Shown here: piece after piece, positions 24,767 through 32,735 of the stretch
How positions within the stretch are numbered: the stretch's first letter is position 1
How the letters are laid out: every line of letters begins with the position of its first letter
NCBI RefSeq assembly: GCF_001469865.1
Contig: NZ_LOPV01000171.1
Coordinates: 1-43,751 of the forward strand
Length of the DNA stretch: 43,751 nucleotides
Direction: 5' to 3'
Source of the DNA: Haloferax profundi
Lineage (GTDB): Archaea > Halobacteriota > Halobacteria > Halobacteriales > Haloferacaceae
Position numbers and translations under genes: made by a program
Notes under the pieces: generated by a model
What the model was told of the DNA's origin: nothing
What the model saw: only the letters and a program-made list of their open reading frames with translations
Database searches by the model: none

Positions 24767-26427
24767 GCGACTACGAACACTACGAAGCACTCGTCGTCGG
24801 GGCAGGCCCCGGTGGTGCGGCGGCAGCAGCGACGTTCGCGAACTACGGCATCGAGACACTCGTCCTCGAACGCGGGGCCGAAGCCGGGTCGAAGAACGTC
24901 TCTGGTGGTCTCATCTACGCGGAGGAATCTGCGCCCTACACCATCGACGACCTCTTCCCCGGATTCCGCGAGGAGGCGTCGGAACGGCCGATTACGAAGT
25001 ACCGAATCCACAACCTCGCCGGCGACAAGGTGGAGTCGTTCGACCTGACGAAACTCCACGAACACGACACTGAGTGGTCTGACTCCGTCCTCCGACGGAA
25101 GATGGACTCGTGGCTCGAAGACCGCGTCCACGAACGCACGCGCGAGACAGGCGGGGGACTGTTGACCGGCGTCCACGTCACCGGCCTGCTCCGCGAAGAG
25201 GGCAAAATCGTCGGCGTCGAGACGGACGAACTCGACCCGATTACGGCCGACGTCATCGTCGCCGCCGACGGGGTAAACTCCGAACTCGCCCGTGACGCGG
25301 GGTTGATGGACTGGGACGAACCAGAAGAGTGGTTCCAGGGCGTCAAAGCCGTCGTCGACATGCCGAACGACGTCATCGCCGACCGCTTCGACGTGGGCGA
25401 GGACGAAGGCGCGGCCCACCTGTTCTCCGGCGACCTGTTCCAGGGCGTTCGCGGTGGCGGGTTCCTCTACACGAACCGCGACACGCTGTCGCTGGGGACC
25501 GTCTTCCACCTCGACAGCCTCGTGGCCGAACAGGCCGAACCGCACGAACTCCTCGACGCCATGTTGACCCACCCACTCCTCGCGCAGTGGTTGGGCGACG
25601 ACTACACGGAACTGGAGTACAGCGCGAAACTCGTCCCCGACTCGAAGAAGGTGGCACTGCGCGAACCGCACTTCGGCCGCCTCCTCGTCGTCGGCGACGC
25701 CGCCGGCCAGATGCAAGCACAAGGCCCCATCATCAAGGGGATGAACCACGCCGTCACCGCGGGTGCACTCGCGGCCGAGGCGTACGCGCAGGCGAAGTCC
25801 CGGAACGAACCCGAGAAAGCGGGGACGCGCTACGCGCACTTGCTTCGGAGCGAAGGCGTGATGCAGAAACTCCGCCCACGCGGGTACGAGATGTTCCGCG
25901 GCGTCACCGAAGACGACGGAGTCACCGACATCGTCGAAAGCGTCCTCACGTCGTTCGTGGGGCGCGCCGGCATCCGAGCGCTGTCCGGGCAACTCGAACG
26001 CCTCTACAACGTCCCGGCACTCTCGTCGATGATTCCGGACACGCAGACGCCGTACGTCACGCTCCCGACGGTCATCGCAGAGGAACTCGGGACGCCGGTC
26101 CGTGAGACCAGTTCCGTCACCCCGCCGAGTCTCGAAGAACGCATCGGCGACCTGACCTACGACACCGACATCGGGAACCCGCACATCACAGTGCTCGACA
26201 ACTCTTGGGAGGCAAGTGGTGCTGCCGTGGCGGCCTGTCCCGTCTCTGCGGTGGACTTCGGTGGTGGCTGTTACCGCGAAGAACTCGTGCGGACGAACGG
26301 GTCCGAAGAACGTGTCGTCAGCCTCGACACGCAACCGTGCGTGGAGTGCGGCACGTGCGCCGTCGTCGCCGATACCGAGTGGACGCACCCGCGCGGCGAC
26401 AAGGGTGTCGAGTTCAAGTGGGGATGA
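24763..26427 (+). CDS. fixCX: ETF:quinone oxidoreductase, FixC fused to FixX-like ferredoxin domain
   Basis: A 554-aa flavoprotein of the GGR/FixC family. It has an N-terminal FAD fold (VVGAGPGGAAAAATF, 10-24) and the VVGDAAGQMQAQGPIIKGMNHA motif near 310-330. The C-terminal 80 residues form a FixX-like ferredoxin domain with cysteines in AACPVSAVDF, GGGCYREE and QPCVECGTC. In bacteria FixC and FixX are separate proteins of the FixABCX complex that moves electrons between NADH/Etf, quinone and ferredoxin. Here they are fused and translationally coupled to etfA, so the three polypeptides probably form one complex at the membrane. Confidence 0.9.
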   Translation: MSDYEHYEALVVGAGPGGAAAAATFANYGIETLVLERGAEAGSKNVSGGLIYAEESAPYTIDDLFPGFREEASERPITKYRIHNLAGDKVESFDLTKLHEHDTEWSDSVLRRKMDSWLEDRVHERTRETGGGLLTGVHVTGLLREEGKIVGVETDELDPITADVIVAADGVNSELARDAGLMDWDEPEEWFQGVKAVVDMPNDVIADRFDVGEDEGAAHLFSGDLFQGVRGGGFLYTNRDTLSLGTVFHLDSLVAEQAEPHELLDAMLTHPLLAQWLGDDYTELEYSAKLVPDSKKVALREPHFGRLLVVGDAAGQMQAQGPIIKGMNHAVTAGALAAEAYAQAKSRNEPEKAGTRYAHLLRSEGVMQKLRPRGYEMFRGVTEDDGVTDIVESVLTSFVGRAGIRALSGQLERLYNVPALSSMIPDTQTPYVTLPTVIAEELGTPVRETSSVTPPSLEERIGDLTYDTDIGNPHITVLDNSWEASGAAVAACPVSAVDFGGGCYREELVRTNGSEERVVSLDTQPCVECGTCAVVADTEWTHPRGDKGVEFKWG

Positions 26428-26431
26428 TATC

Positions 26432-26872
26432 GTGACTGGGGACACAGTACAGTCGGCGCGAGACGGCGACGAGCGTCGACCAGAGGGCCGTGAACGCGAC
26501 CCAGAACACGTCCGGTTCGGCGAACGGGTTCGGAGTCTCGCCGCCGAGGCCCGGCAGGCCCGAGAGCGATTCGACCCTCCGGACGAATCCGCGGCAGACG
26601 AGCGAGCGCTGGCGTGCGCCCGCGACGGCGTCGGACCCGCAGTCTCGCTCTACATCGAAGCGCGAACTGGCGGGCGCATGGTCGAGTTCACCCGCGAGGA
26701 GTTCCGACTCCTCCACCGCGCGCTCAACGACTGGTTGACGCTGTACGCCCGGTGTTACGGCGTCGAACTCGACGCCGACTTCACCATTCGTGAGGCGGCG
26801 GAGGTGCTTCTCAGGACGCACAACGTCCGCGACACGGCCCAACTCTTGACCTGCGTGCCCGCACGGTACTGA
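26432..26872 (+). CDS. Conserved-looking protein of the etf cluster, unknown function
   Basis: A 146-aa protein starting at GTG 26432, 4 nt after the FixCX stop. The N-terminal half is highly charged and probably disordered. The C-terminal half is a compact helical region (MVEFTREEFRLLHRALNDWL...FTIREAAEVLLRTHNVRDTAQLL). It has no TM segment and no metal motif. The close spacing means cotranscription with etfB-etfA-fixCX; it may be a regulator or assembly factor, but nothing in the sequence shows this. The frame is open upstream inside fixCX, which is ignored. Confidence 0.7.
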   Translation: MTGDTVQSARDGDERRPEGRERDPEHVRFGERVRSLAAEARQARERFDPPDESAADERALACARDGVGPAVSLYIEARTGGRMVEFTREEFRLLHRALNDWLTLYARCYGVELDADFTIREAAEVLLRTHNVRDTAQLLTCVPARY

Positions 26873-26974
26873 GGCTCTCGCTCCACCTCCGCGGAGTCGC
26901 TCGATTTTCGCTGAACACCGGATTCCGGCGTCGGCGAACCGAACCAGAACTTCTCTCAATTCATCACGAACAAC

Positions 26975-26983
26975 AATTATTAA
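26975..26983 (+). promoter_or_regulatory. TATA box for HTH-GNAT gene
   Basis: AATTATTAA, centred 26 nt before ATG 27005; indicates a leaderless mRNA. Confidence 0.65.
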
Positions 26984-27004
26984 CCATGCCTGTGATTGTG
27001 TACC

Positions 27005-27739
27005 ATGGAAGTCACTGACAGTCTTAACTTCGGTCACAAGGACCGCAAGGACATCTACGAATACATCGAACGTCACGGCACCGTCAGAGAAGACGAGGTA
27101 CGGCGCGCGCTCAACTTCGACCCGGCGGCCCTCGGTGCGCACCTGACGATTCTGCGACGAGACGGCTACATCCGAAAGGTCGGAAAGCACGTCGAGGTGG
27201 CGTACGCGCCAGAGAAAGAACAGACAGTCGAACTCGGCGACCTGGAGGTGACGATTCGGATGGCACAGAACGTCGACTTAGAGAGCCTCGTCGAGGCCAT
27301 CCACGAAGTCGCCGACGAAGGGCGCTACATCGAAGCCGAGACAGTCGCCGACGTCCTCGACCACGAAGAAGTCGTCCTCCGACACAACGAGGTCAGTTCC
27401 CGGATGGTGTTCGTCGGCACCGTCGAAGAGGAACTCGCGGGATGGGTCCACCTCGACCTGCCCGAAGCAGAGAAACTGAGTCACACGGCCGTCCTCACCG
27501 TCGGCACCCGACCCGAGTACCGCGGCCACGGCATCGGGAGTCGCCTCCTCGAACAGGGCGTCGAGTGGGCACGCGACCACGGATTCGAGAAACTGTACAA
27601 CAGCGTCCCCGCGACCAACGAGACGGCAATCGAGTTCCTCGAAGGCCACGGGTGGGAGACAGAAGCGGTCCGCGAGGACCACTACAAGATAGACGGCGAG
27701 TACGTCGACGAAGTGATGATGGCCGTCTCGCTCCGGTGA
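27005..27739 (+). CDS. Winged-helix plus GNAT acetyltransferase fusion
   Basis: A 244-aa two-domain protein. Residues about 10-75 look like a winged helix-turn-helix (KDIYEYIERHGTVREDEVRRALNF...LTILRRDGYIRKVG). Residues about 80-235 form a GNAT domain with motif A VGTRPEYRGHGIGSRLLEQG (about 162-181) and NETAIEFLEGHGW. The combination suggests a DNA-binding regulator with a catalytic or acetyl-CoA-sensing domain, or a self-regulating acetyltransferase. Targets unknown. A TATA box decides the ATG over the upstream TTG. Convergent with a 54-aa gene and tmcA. Confidence 0.83.
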   Translation: MEVTDSLNFGHKDRKDIYEYIERHGTVREDEVRRALNFDPAALGAHLTILRRDGYIRKVGKHVEVAYAPEKEQTVELGDLEVTIRMAQNVDLESLVEAIHEVADEGRYIEAETVADVLDHEEVVLRHNEVSSRMVFVGTVEEELAGWVHLDLPEAEKLSHTAVLTVGTRPEYRGHGIGSRLLEQGVEWARDHGFEKLYNSVPATNETAIEFLEGHGWETEAVREDHYKIDGEYVDEVMMAVSLR

Positions 27740-27748
27740 ACCGCTGCC

Positions 27749-27913
27749 TTACGACCAGTCCTTTTCTGCGCCATCGAGTGGTTCAGCGACGACGCCGTCC
27801 TGTTGTACGAGCGCCCGTCCGTGTGCCGTACAGACGTCTCTGTCTGCGTCCCACGGGATGTAGAGTCTGACCGCGGCGACGTTCTCACACCCGTCTTGGC
27901 TACACTCGGCCAT
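27749..27913 (-). CDS. 54-aa Cys/His micro-protein (probable zinc finger)
   Basis: A small ORF starting MAECSQDGCENVA and ending EKDWS. C4, C9, C28 and H31 (CTAHG) could form one zinc site, spaced around a beta-rich centre (AAVRLYIPWDADRD). Haloarchaea encode many such small zinc-finger proteins, and the ORF fills the space between the HTH-GNAT gene (stop at 27739, convergent) and tmcA, 60 bp away on the same strand. No function known. It may be cotranscribed downstream of tmcA. Confidence 0.7.
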   Translation of the reverse strand: MAECSQDGCENVAAVRLYIPWDADRDVCTAHGRALVQQDGVVAEPLDGAEKDWS

Positions 27914-27973
27914 AGTCGACCATCGTCGCCGACGACTATCGGTGTACCGCCGGGGAGTCTCGCCCGCTGTGAC

Positions 27974-30286
27974 CTACTGATACCGTTCGCGTTCGTCGTG
28001 CGCCACCTCGCCGCCGTACTCGTCGACCAGTGGTTCGTAGGCGTCCCCGAGAGCGCGCATACACTGCGCAGTCGAGTGAAAGTCGAGTTCGTCGGCGACG
28101 GCGGACCACGGATGGGTCTGCAACACCTTCCGGACGAGTAGACGCTCCTCCCGGTCGGAGAGCGAGACACGCTCAGGGGAGGTCAGGTGCGCGAGCGCGA
28201 GGCGACGGAACGCACCCGGTGCCGTCGTGTACAGACCGGGGCCGTAGGATGCCCCAACCACGACGCGCCACTCGTAGTCAGAGAGCAGTGGTTCGTCGTC
28301 CGCGTCGCCGGGTCCTCCTTCCGAAGAGTGCCCGACAGAGGCGAGTGCTGCGCGCGCGACGTCCGGGTCCAAATCGGAGAGTGCGTCGCCGAGTACGTCG
28401 CCGATGCGCTGGACGAACCACGCGGCGTGTCTGTCGTGGAGGGTGTGCCCCGCTGGCGAGAGTGGGAGCAACATCAGTGCGGAGTATTCGCCGCTCGTGT
28501 CGTTCCGGGTGGTCGAGAGGTGGACAGTCCCGTAGTCGTTCTCGCGCCAGAACGAGAGGAGTTCGGGCGTCGCACCGAACCCGACGCCGAGGTAGTCCAC
28601 GTCGCCGTCGAACTCGTCACGAATCGCCGAAAGTAGGTGCGACCCGAGTCCAGACGACCGGACGACGTGGTGTGTCGCGATGCGCATCACGCGATAGCCG
28701 ACCGGGACGCCGGCGTCCTCGTCACGGAGTTGACTCGTGAACACGTCGGGCAGCATGTTCCCGCGAATTCGACCGCCGTCGTACATGTGGCGGCGCGTTT
28801 CGGCGTCGAGGTTACCCTCGCGGGCGAGCAAGGCGACAGAGACGATGCGGTCCTCGTAAGTCAGCGCCCGGAGCGTTAGGTTTGGCGCGTCGAGGAGGCG
28901 GGCCAAGTCGTCTGGTTCGGTCCGGTAGTGAGCGAGGACGAGCAGACCGAACGCCTCTCGCATGAGGTGTTCGTCGGCGAGGAGTTCGTCCGGCGTGAGC
29001 GTCCTGTACTCCACGTTGTGTGGGGTCGCCTCGGTGATCAACTGGGCGACTGGAGGACGAGCATCGAGCAAGAGCGCCCTGAACGTCCACGACTCTACTG
29101 GGTCGCCGGCGGCGTACCGAATCGGGTCGTCGAGTCGCACGTCGGTGACCTCGTGGTCGGAGTCGTCGAGTCGGTCCCGGAACCTGACGGCGAATCCGCG
29201 TCCGGCGCCTTCGTACCCGCGGACAGTGGTACAGAACGCGACCGAGGGCGCGTCGAGGAACGACGTGAGGAGTCGAACCGGGAGCGCGGCAGCCTCGTCG
29301 ACGACGAGGGCGTCGGCATCTGCTGCTGCAGCCCCCGCCTCGGTGGGTGGAACGTATCGGACGCGACCCCCACGCGACGACGAGAGGTCGAACTCGTCGG
29401 CACTCCCGGTGTCGTACAGGTCGAGTTCTCTGAGGAGTCGCTCGGTGCGGACGAACACTTCGGCGGCGTTGCGTCGGCCGGGAGCGGTGACGACCACGTC
29501 GCGTCCCTCGGCGGCGAGACTCCCGGCGGCGAGGCCCGCCGCACTGGACTTTCCGCGCCCGCGGTCCGCTTCGACGACGACGGCGTTTCCGGGTTCGGCG
29601 AGTGCTTCGAGCGCTTCGAGTGCATCGGCTTGGTCGGCGGTGAGACAGTCTTCGTAGCCACGGCGTGGGAATCGCCGCTCTCTCGGGACGGTCGGAAGCG
29701 ACGTGTCGAACGTGATTCCTTGTCTGTACGCGCCGTCTCGTTCGACGGTGCCGGTGTCGAGGTCCACGAGTGCGATGCCGGGGTGGTCGCGGAGCGTCGA
29801 GACGAGTCGGCCACGGAAGCGGTCGCTCACGTCTGCGGTGGTAAACGGTGGGACGGCGAGACGCTCGTCGAACGAGTCACGGCGCGCGACCCACTCGTCG
29901 GGGGGCGGCGTGAGGAGGACGAGGAGGCCGCCGCCGTCGACAGCGCCGGCGACGCGTCCGAGCGTGTTGGCCGAGAAGTCCTCGTGGGCGTCGAGGACGA
30001 CGATAGTGCGCGTGGTCCCGAGGAGGCGTGACGCCTGTCGCGGTTCGACGCGGTCGAATCGGAACCCTTCGCGGGTCGTGACGAACGTCACTTCGTCGTC
30101 CGGAACGTCCGCTCCGCGAACGACGTCGAACGCGGCGTCGATACCGGCGTCTCTGTCACCGGCGAAGACGAGGAGTCGGCGCTGGTCGCTGTCCATCGCC
30201 TCGTCGCGGCGAGTGGCCGCGAGTGACTCCACGTCCAGCGTTTCGGCGTCGTCGCCGGACGGAGTGTCCTCCCCGGAACTGGTCAT
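27974..30286 (-). CDS. tmcA: tRNA(Met) cytidine acetyltransferase TmcA
   Basis: A 770-aa RNA acetyltransferase of the TmcA/Nat10/Kre33 family that makes N4-acetylcytidine with ATP/GTP and acetyl-CoA. Domain order: N-terminal DUF1726-like region (to about 220), helicase-like ATPase with Walker A VEADRGRGKSSAAG (about 242-255) and DEAA-type Walker B (VVDEAAALP), GNAT domain (RIATHHVVRSSGLGSHLL near 530-550), and C-terminal tRNA-binding helical tail. Full length for the family. ATG 30286 is preceded by GTGAATACG about 26 nt upstream, consistent with leaderless transcription. It neighbours ribosomal-protein genes. Confidence 0.94.
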   Translation of the reverse strand: MTSSGEDTPSGDDAETLDVESLAATRRDEAMDSDQRRLLVFAGDRDAGIDAAFDVVRGADVPDDEVTFVTTREGFRFDRVEPRQASRLLGTTRTIVVLDAHEDFSANTLGRVAGAVDGGGLLVLLTPPPDEWVARRDSFDERLAVPPFTTADVSDRFRGRLVSTLRDHPGIALVDLDTGTVERDGAYRQGITFDTSLPTVPRERRFPRRGYEDCLTADQADALEALEALAEPGNAVVVEADRGRGKSSAAGLAAGSLAAEGRDVVVTAPGRRNAAEVFVRTERLLRELDLYDTGSADEFDLSSSRGGRVRYVPPTEAGAAAADADALVVDEAAALPVRLLTSFLDAPSVAFCTTVRGYEGAGRGFAVRFRDRLDDSDHEVTDVRLDDPIRYAAGDPVESWTFRALLLDARPPVAQLITEATPHNVEYRTLTPDELLADEHLMREAFGLLVLAHYRTEPDDLARLLDAPNLTLRALTYEDRIVSVALLAREGNLDAETRRHMYDGGRIRGNMLPDVFTSQLRDEDAGVPVGYRVMRIATHHVVRSSGLGSHLLSAIRDEFDGDVDYLGVGFGATPELLSFWRENDYGTVHLSTTRNDTSGEYSALMLLPLSPAGHTLHDRHAAWFVQRIGDVLGDALSDLDPDVARAALASVGHSSEGGPGDADDEPLLSDYEWRVVVGASYGPGLYTTAPGAFRRLALAHLTSPERVSLSDREERLLVRKVLQTHPWSAVADELDFHSTAQCMRALGDAYEPLVDEYGGEVAHDERERYQ

Positions 30287-30307
30287 ACCCCTCGTTTCCC
30301 AGCGAGC

Positions 30308-30316
30308 GTATTCACT
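30308..30316 (-). promoter_or_regulatory. TATA-like box for tmcA
   Basis: The minus strand reads GTGAATACG, centred 26 nt before ATG 30286. A weak match, but the spacing is right. Confidence 0.4.
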
Positions 30317-30474
30317 TCCTTCGGTCGGGTCGCCCCGGGAGTGACGCGACTCGTGGGGGCCTGGTCTGATTTTTCGGGGAAATTTGCATCATTCTTCACC
30401 GAATTTCTCGCGGCCGAGAACGCCGATTCCTGGGGCGTGCGGACGCGTACCACGCCGTCGAGATTTTGAAAGCG
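30317..30474. other. tmcA-rpl7ae divergent spacer
   Basis: No gene or repeat is seen between the two promoters apart from an AT-rich patch (GATTTTTCGGGGAAATTTGC) near 30369-30388. Confidence 0.5.
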
Positions 30475-30483
30475 CTTTTATGG
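30475..30483 (+). promoter_or_regulatory. TATA box for rpl7ae operon
   Basis: CTTTTATGG, centred near 30479. It implies a start near 30506 and therefore a leader of about 120 nt rather than a leaderless mRNA. Confidence 0.6.
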
Positions 30484-30505
30484 GGTCCGAAGCAAGGAAT
30501 GGTTA

Positions 30506-30625
30506 CAGCCTGTCCGGGGTTGATGAACCTCCTCGCCGTAGGGATTGTGCCCACCGGTCGATTCCGACCGACTGGTGACGCCGGCGAGGGAGTCGAGCCC
30601 GCGAGCAGGATTTAGGTGAACAACA
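30506..30625 (+). promoter_or_regulatory. Structured 5' leader of rpl7ae, candidate L7Ae-binding autoregulatory element
   Basis: Stems seen: CCTG/CAGG (30509-30512 with 30606-30609), CGGG/CCCG (30515-30518 with 30598-30601), CCTCGCCG/CGGCGAGG (30531-30538 with 30582-30589) and CGGTCG/CGACCG (30555-30560 with 30565-30570). A box C-like TGATGA (30521-30526) faces a GA step (30595-30596) across an internal loop, where a k-turn could form, although my hand fold is not canonical. The Shine-Dalgarno AGGTGA (30614-30619) lies just outside the outer stem. Confidence 0.5.
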
Positions 30626-30988
30626 ATGGCAGTCTACGTAGATTTCGACGTACCGGCCGACCTCGCTGACAGCGCCGTCGAGGCGCTCGAGGTCGCCCGA
30701 GATACCGGCATCGTGAAGAAAGGAACCAACGAAACGACCAAGTCCATCGAGCGCGGCAACGCCCAGCTCGTCCTCATCGCGGAGGACGTCTCCCCCGAGG
30801 AGATCGTCATGCACCTCCCCGAACTCGCAGACGAGAAGGGCATCCCGTTCATCTTCGTCGAGACCCAAGACGACATCGGCCACGCCGCTGGTCTCGAAGT
30901 CGGCAGCGCCGCTGCCGCCATCGTCGACGCTGGCGAAGCGTCCGACGATGTCGAAGACATCGCGACTAAGGTCGAGGACCTTCGATAA
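30626..30988 (+). CDS. rpl7ae: Ribosomal protein L7Ae (k-turn-binding)
   Basis: A 120-aa archaeal L7Ae. It binds kink-turns in 23S rRNA, box C/D and H/ACA guide RNPs and RNase P. Conserved RNA-contacting text: [29 protein letters not shown] (about 30-58) and the hydrophobic loop [17 protein letters not shown]. Full length. First gene of a tight operon with rps28e (6 nt), rpl24e (2 nt) and ndk (1-nt overlap). Unlike most genes here it has a long structured leader and a Shine-Dalgarno, fitting translational autoregulation as reported for L7Ae in other archaea. Confidence 0.97.
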   Translation: MAVYVDFDVPADLADSAVEALEVARDTGIVKKGTNETTKSIERGNAQLVLIAEDVSPEEIVMHLPELADEKGIPFIFVETQDDIGHAAGLEVGSAAAAIVDAGEASDDVEDIATKVEDLR

Positions 30989-30994
30989 CCGACC

Positions 30995-31219
30995 ATGAGC
31001 GCGGACGAACAAGCCAGCGACTCGACGCCTGCGGAAGTCATCGAAGTCGTTGGAAAGACTGGGATGCACGGCGAGGCCATGCAGGTCAAATGCCGCATCC
31101 GTGAGGGCTCCAACAAGGGCCGTATCATCACGCGAAACGTGCTGGGTCCTGTCCGCGAGGGCGACATCCTTCAGCTCCGCGAGACCCAGCGTGACGCCGA
31201 CTCCATTGGAGGGCAATAA
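30995..31219 (+). CDS. rps28e: 30S ribosomal protein S28e
   Basis: A 74-aa small-subunit protein with the S28e OB-fold: [21 protein letters not shown], then [25 protein letters not shown], the conserved C-terminal core. Full length with a short acidic N-terminal extension typical of haloarchaea. Second gene of the rpl7ae operon. Confidence 0.97.
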   Translation: MSADEQASDSTPAEVIEVVGKTGMHGEAMQVKCRIREGSNKGRIITRNVLGPVREGDILQLRETQRDADSIGGQ

Positions 31220-31221
31220 CG

Positions 31222-31425
31222 ATGGTCGAGAAACGAACCTGCGACTACAGCGGTGAAGAGATCGAACCCGGAACGGGTACGATGTACGTCAAGGTCGACG
31301 GAACCATCCTCCACTTCAAGAACTCGAAGGCCGAGAAGAACTACTTCCTCGGTCGCGAGGCCCGTGACCTCGAGTGGACGGAAGCCGGCCGACGCGCACG
31401 TGGTCGTGCGGAGGAGGACAACTGA
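31222..31425 (+). CDS. rpl24e: 50S ribosomal protein L24e
   Basis: A 67-aa large-subunit protein. Starts [19 protein letters not shown], with one Cys where related proteins have a CxxC zinc knuckle (here C6 followed by DYSG, a partly lost zinc site as is usual in haloarchaea). Continues with the conserved [23 protein letters not shown]. Third gene of the operon; its TGA overlaps the ndk ATG. Confidence 0.95.
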   Translation: MVEKRTCDYSGEEIEPGTGTMYVKVDGTILHFKNSKAEKNYFLGREARDLEWTEAGRRARGRAEEDN

Positions 31426-31889
31426 TGTCCGACGCCGAGCGTACCTTCGTGATGGTCAAGCCGGACGGCGTCCAGCGTGGCCTCATCGGCGACATCGTCT
31501 CCCGCTTCGAAGAGCGTGGTCTGAAGATGGTCGGCGGCAAGTTCATGCAGATTAGCGAGGAACTCGCCCACGAACACTACGGCGAGCACGAAGGCAAGCC
31601 GTTCTTCGAGGGCCTCGTCGACTTCATCACGTCCGGTCCCGTCTTCGCGATGGTCTGGGAAGGACAGGACGCGACGCGTCAGGTCCGCCGTATGATGGGC
31701 GAGACCGACCCCGCCGAGTCCGCCCCCGGTACCATCCGCGGCGACTACGGTCTCGACCTCGGTCGGAACGTCATCCACGGCTCCGACAACGAGGACGAGG
31801 GCGCAAACGAGCGCGAAATCGACCTGTTCTTCGACGAAGACGAACTGGTCGACTACGAGCGCATCGACGAGACCTGGCTCTACGAGTAA
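31425..31889 (+). CDS. ndk: Nucleoside diphosphate kinase
   Basis: A 154-aa kinase that transfers the gamma-phosphate of ATP to other nucleoside diphosphates through a phospho-His. Seen: [18 protein letters not shown] (5-22), the [14 protein letters not shown] segment (about 65-78), and the active-site NVIHGSDN (about 111-118) containing the catalytic His. A haloarchaeal acidic tail follows. Start at the ATG overlapping the rpl24e stop (TGATG). Last gene of the operon; a T-rich stretch just after the stop (about 31900-31917) may terminate it. Confidence 0.97.
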   Translation: MSDAERTFVMVKPDGVQRGLIGDIVSRFEERGLKMVGGKFMQISEELAHEHYGEHEGKPFFEGLVDFITSGPVFAMVWEGQDATRQVRRMMGETDPAESAPGTIRGDYGLDLGRNVIHGSDNEDEGANEREIDLFFDEDELVDYERIDETWLYE

Positions 31890-31897
31890 GTTCTCGT

Positions 31898-31918
31898 CTC
31901 GATTTTCCACGTTTTCTC
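31898..31918 (+). terminator. T-rich stretch after ndk
   Basis: Two T4 runs (GATTTTCC and CGTTTTCTCC) lie 10-30 nt after the ndk stop, a plausible archaeal termination site without a hairpin. Confidence 0.4.
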
Positions 31919-32119
31919 CCGACAGAGCGACGGCCATCTTCGGTGGTCGCCGCTCGTCCGCGCTCTTCACCGAGACGAGGGTTCTGTCCTCGACTCGGTG
32001 TGGGTCGTGATATCATCGGCCCCTCTTCGGTTGGGTGCGGCGACGACACCCTCTACAGGTCGTGACCGTCAGGTCTGGCGCAAATAATCGCTTTGCTCGT
32101 CGCCGGCCAAAGAGAGGAC

Positions 32120-32665
32120 ATGGTGGAACTGGAACTCGTCCTCATCACGCTCTTGGTGATGTTCTTCGTGGGCGCGGTTGCGATGCTCGGGGCGACGGCA
32201 GTCGCCGCGTGGGTGACTGCACGACTCGCGACGAACGCCTTGGCGCTCGCTCGACCGGTCGTCCTCGGTCCGACCGACATCCGTGACGTCGAACTCAAGG
32301 TCGCAGGGTTGCGCGCCCTCGACCACGTCGATTCCGGCGTCGTCACTGCCGTCGTACCGGAACGACGACGGGGGAAACACGGGTTCTCACGCCTCTCGCT
32401 GAACGATGGCGTCAGATTCGACCTCGCACTCGCGACGCCCGACGACAGGAGAGCACGCCTCTGGGTACCGTTTCCGAACCAACTGACCGGTGATTCGCGA
32501 CTCGAACGAGTCGCCGCGGCGTGTGGCGTCTTCCCCGACGAGATATCGGACGCAGTGGGGACCGAACTCCCACTCGTCCGGGGGGCGGACGGTACGTGGC
32601 GCGTCGATACGTACCGAACGTCTACGGGCCACACTGAGCAGGCGTTCGAAACTGAGCGAGCGTAG
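32120..32665 (+). CDS. Membrane-anchored protein of unknown function
   Basis: A 181-aa protein with one long N-terminal hydrophobic segment (about 3-35) and a soluble C-terminal domain of about 140 residues. The latter has the text RPVVLGPTDIRDVELKVAG and VVTAVVPERRRGK. It is not recognised; the soluble part may be a beta-rich domain. ATG 32120 is preceded by AGAGAGG, a possible weak Shine-Dalgarno, and a TATA-like CAAATAATC (32081-32089). Convergent with the cupredoxin gene. Confidence 0.65.
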   Translation: MVELELVLITLLVMFFVGAVAMLGATAVAAWVTARLATNALALARPVVLGPTDIRDVELKVAGLRALDHVDSGVVTAVVPERRRGKHGFSRLSLNDGVRFDLALATPDDRRARLWVPFPNQLTGDSRLERVAAACGVFPDEISDAVGTELPLVRGADGTWRVDTYRTSTGHTEQAFETERA

Positions 32666-32735
32666 TACAGGACAGCACAGGGTAGTCCAGTTCAGTTCGC
32701 GACTGACTCTTGGAAAAATAGAGCGGTGTGTTCGC

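Noticed and set aside
24640-26445. 601-codon open frame opposite the FixCX gene
   Set aside because: Same reason: the plus strand encodes a well-conserved flavoprotein, and the minus frame is a codon-bias shadow. Similar shadows lie opposite RNase J (15631-17181), purF (13122-14387) and tmcA (28928-30031).
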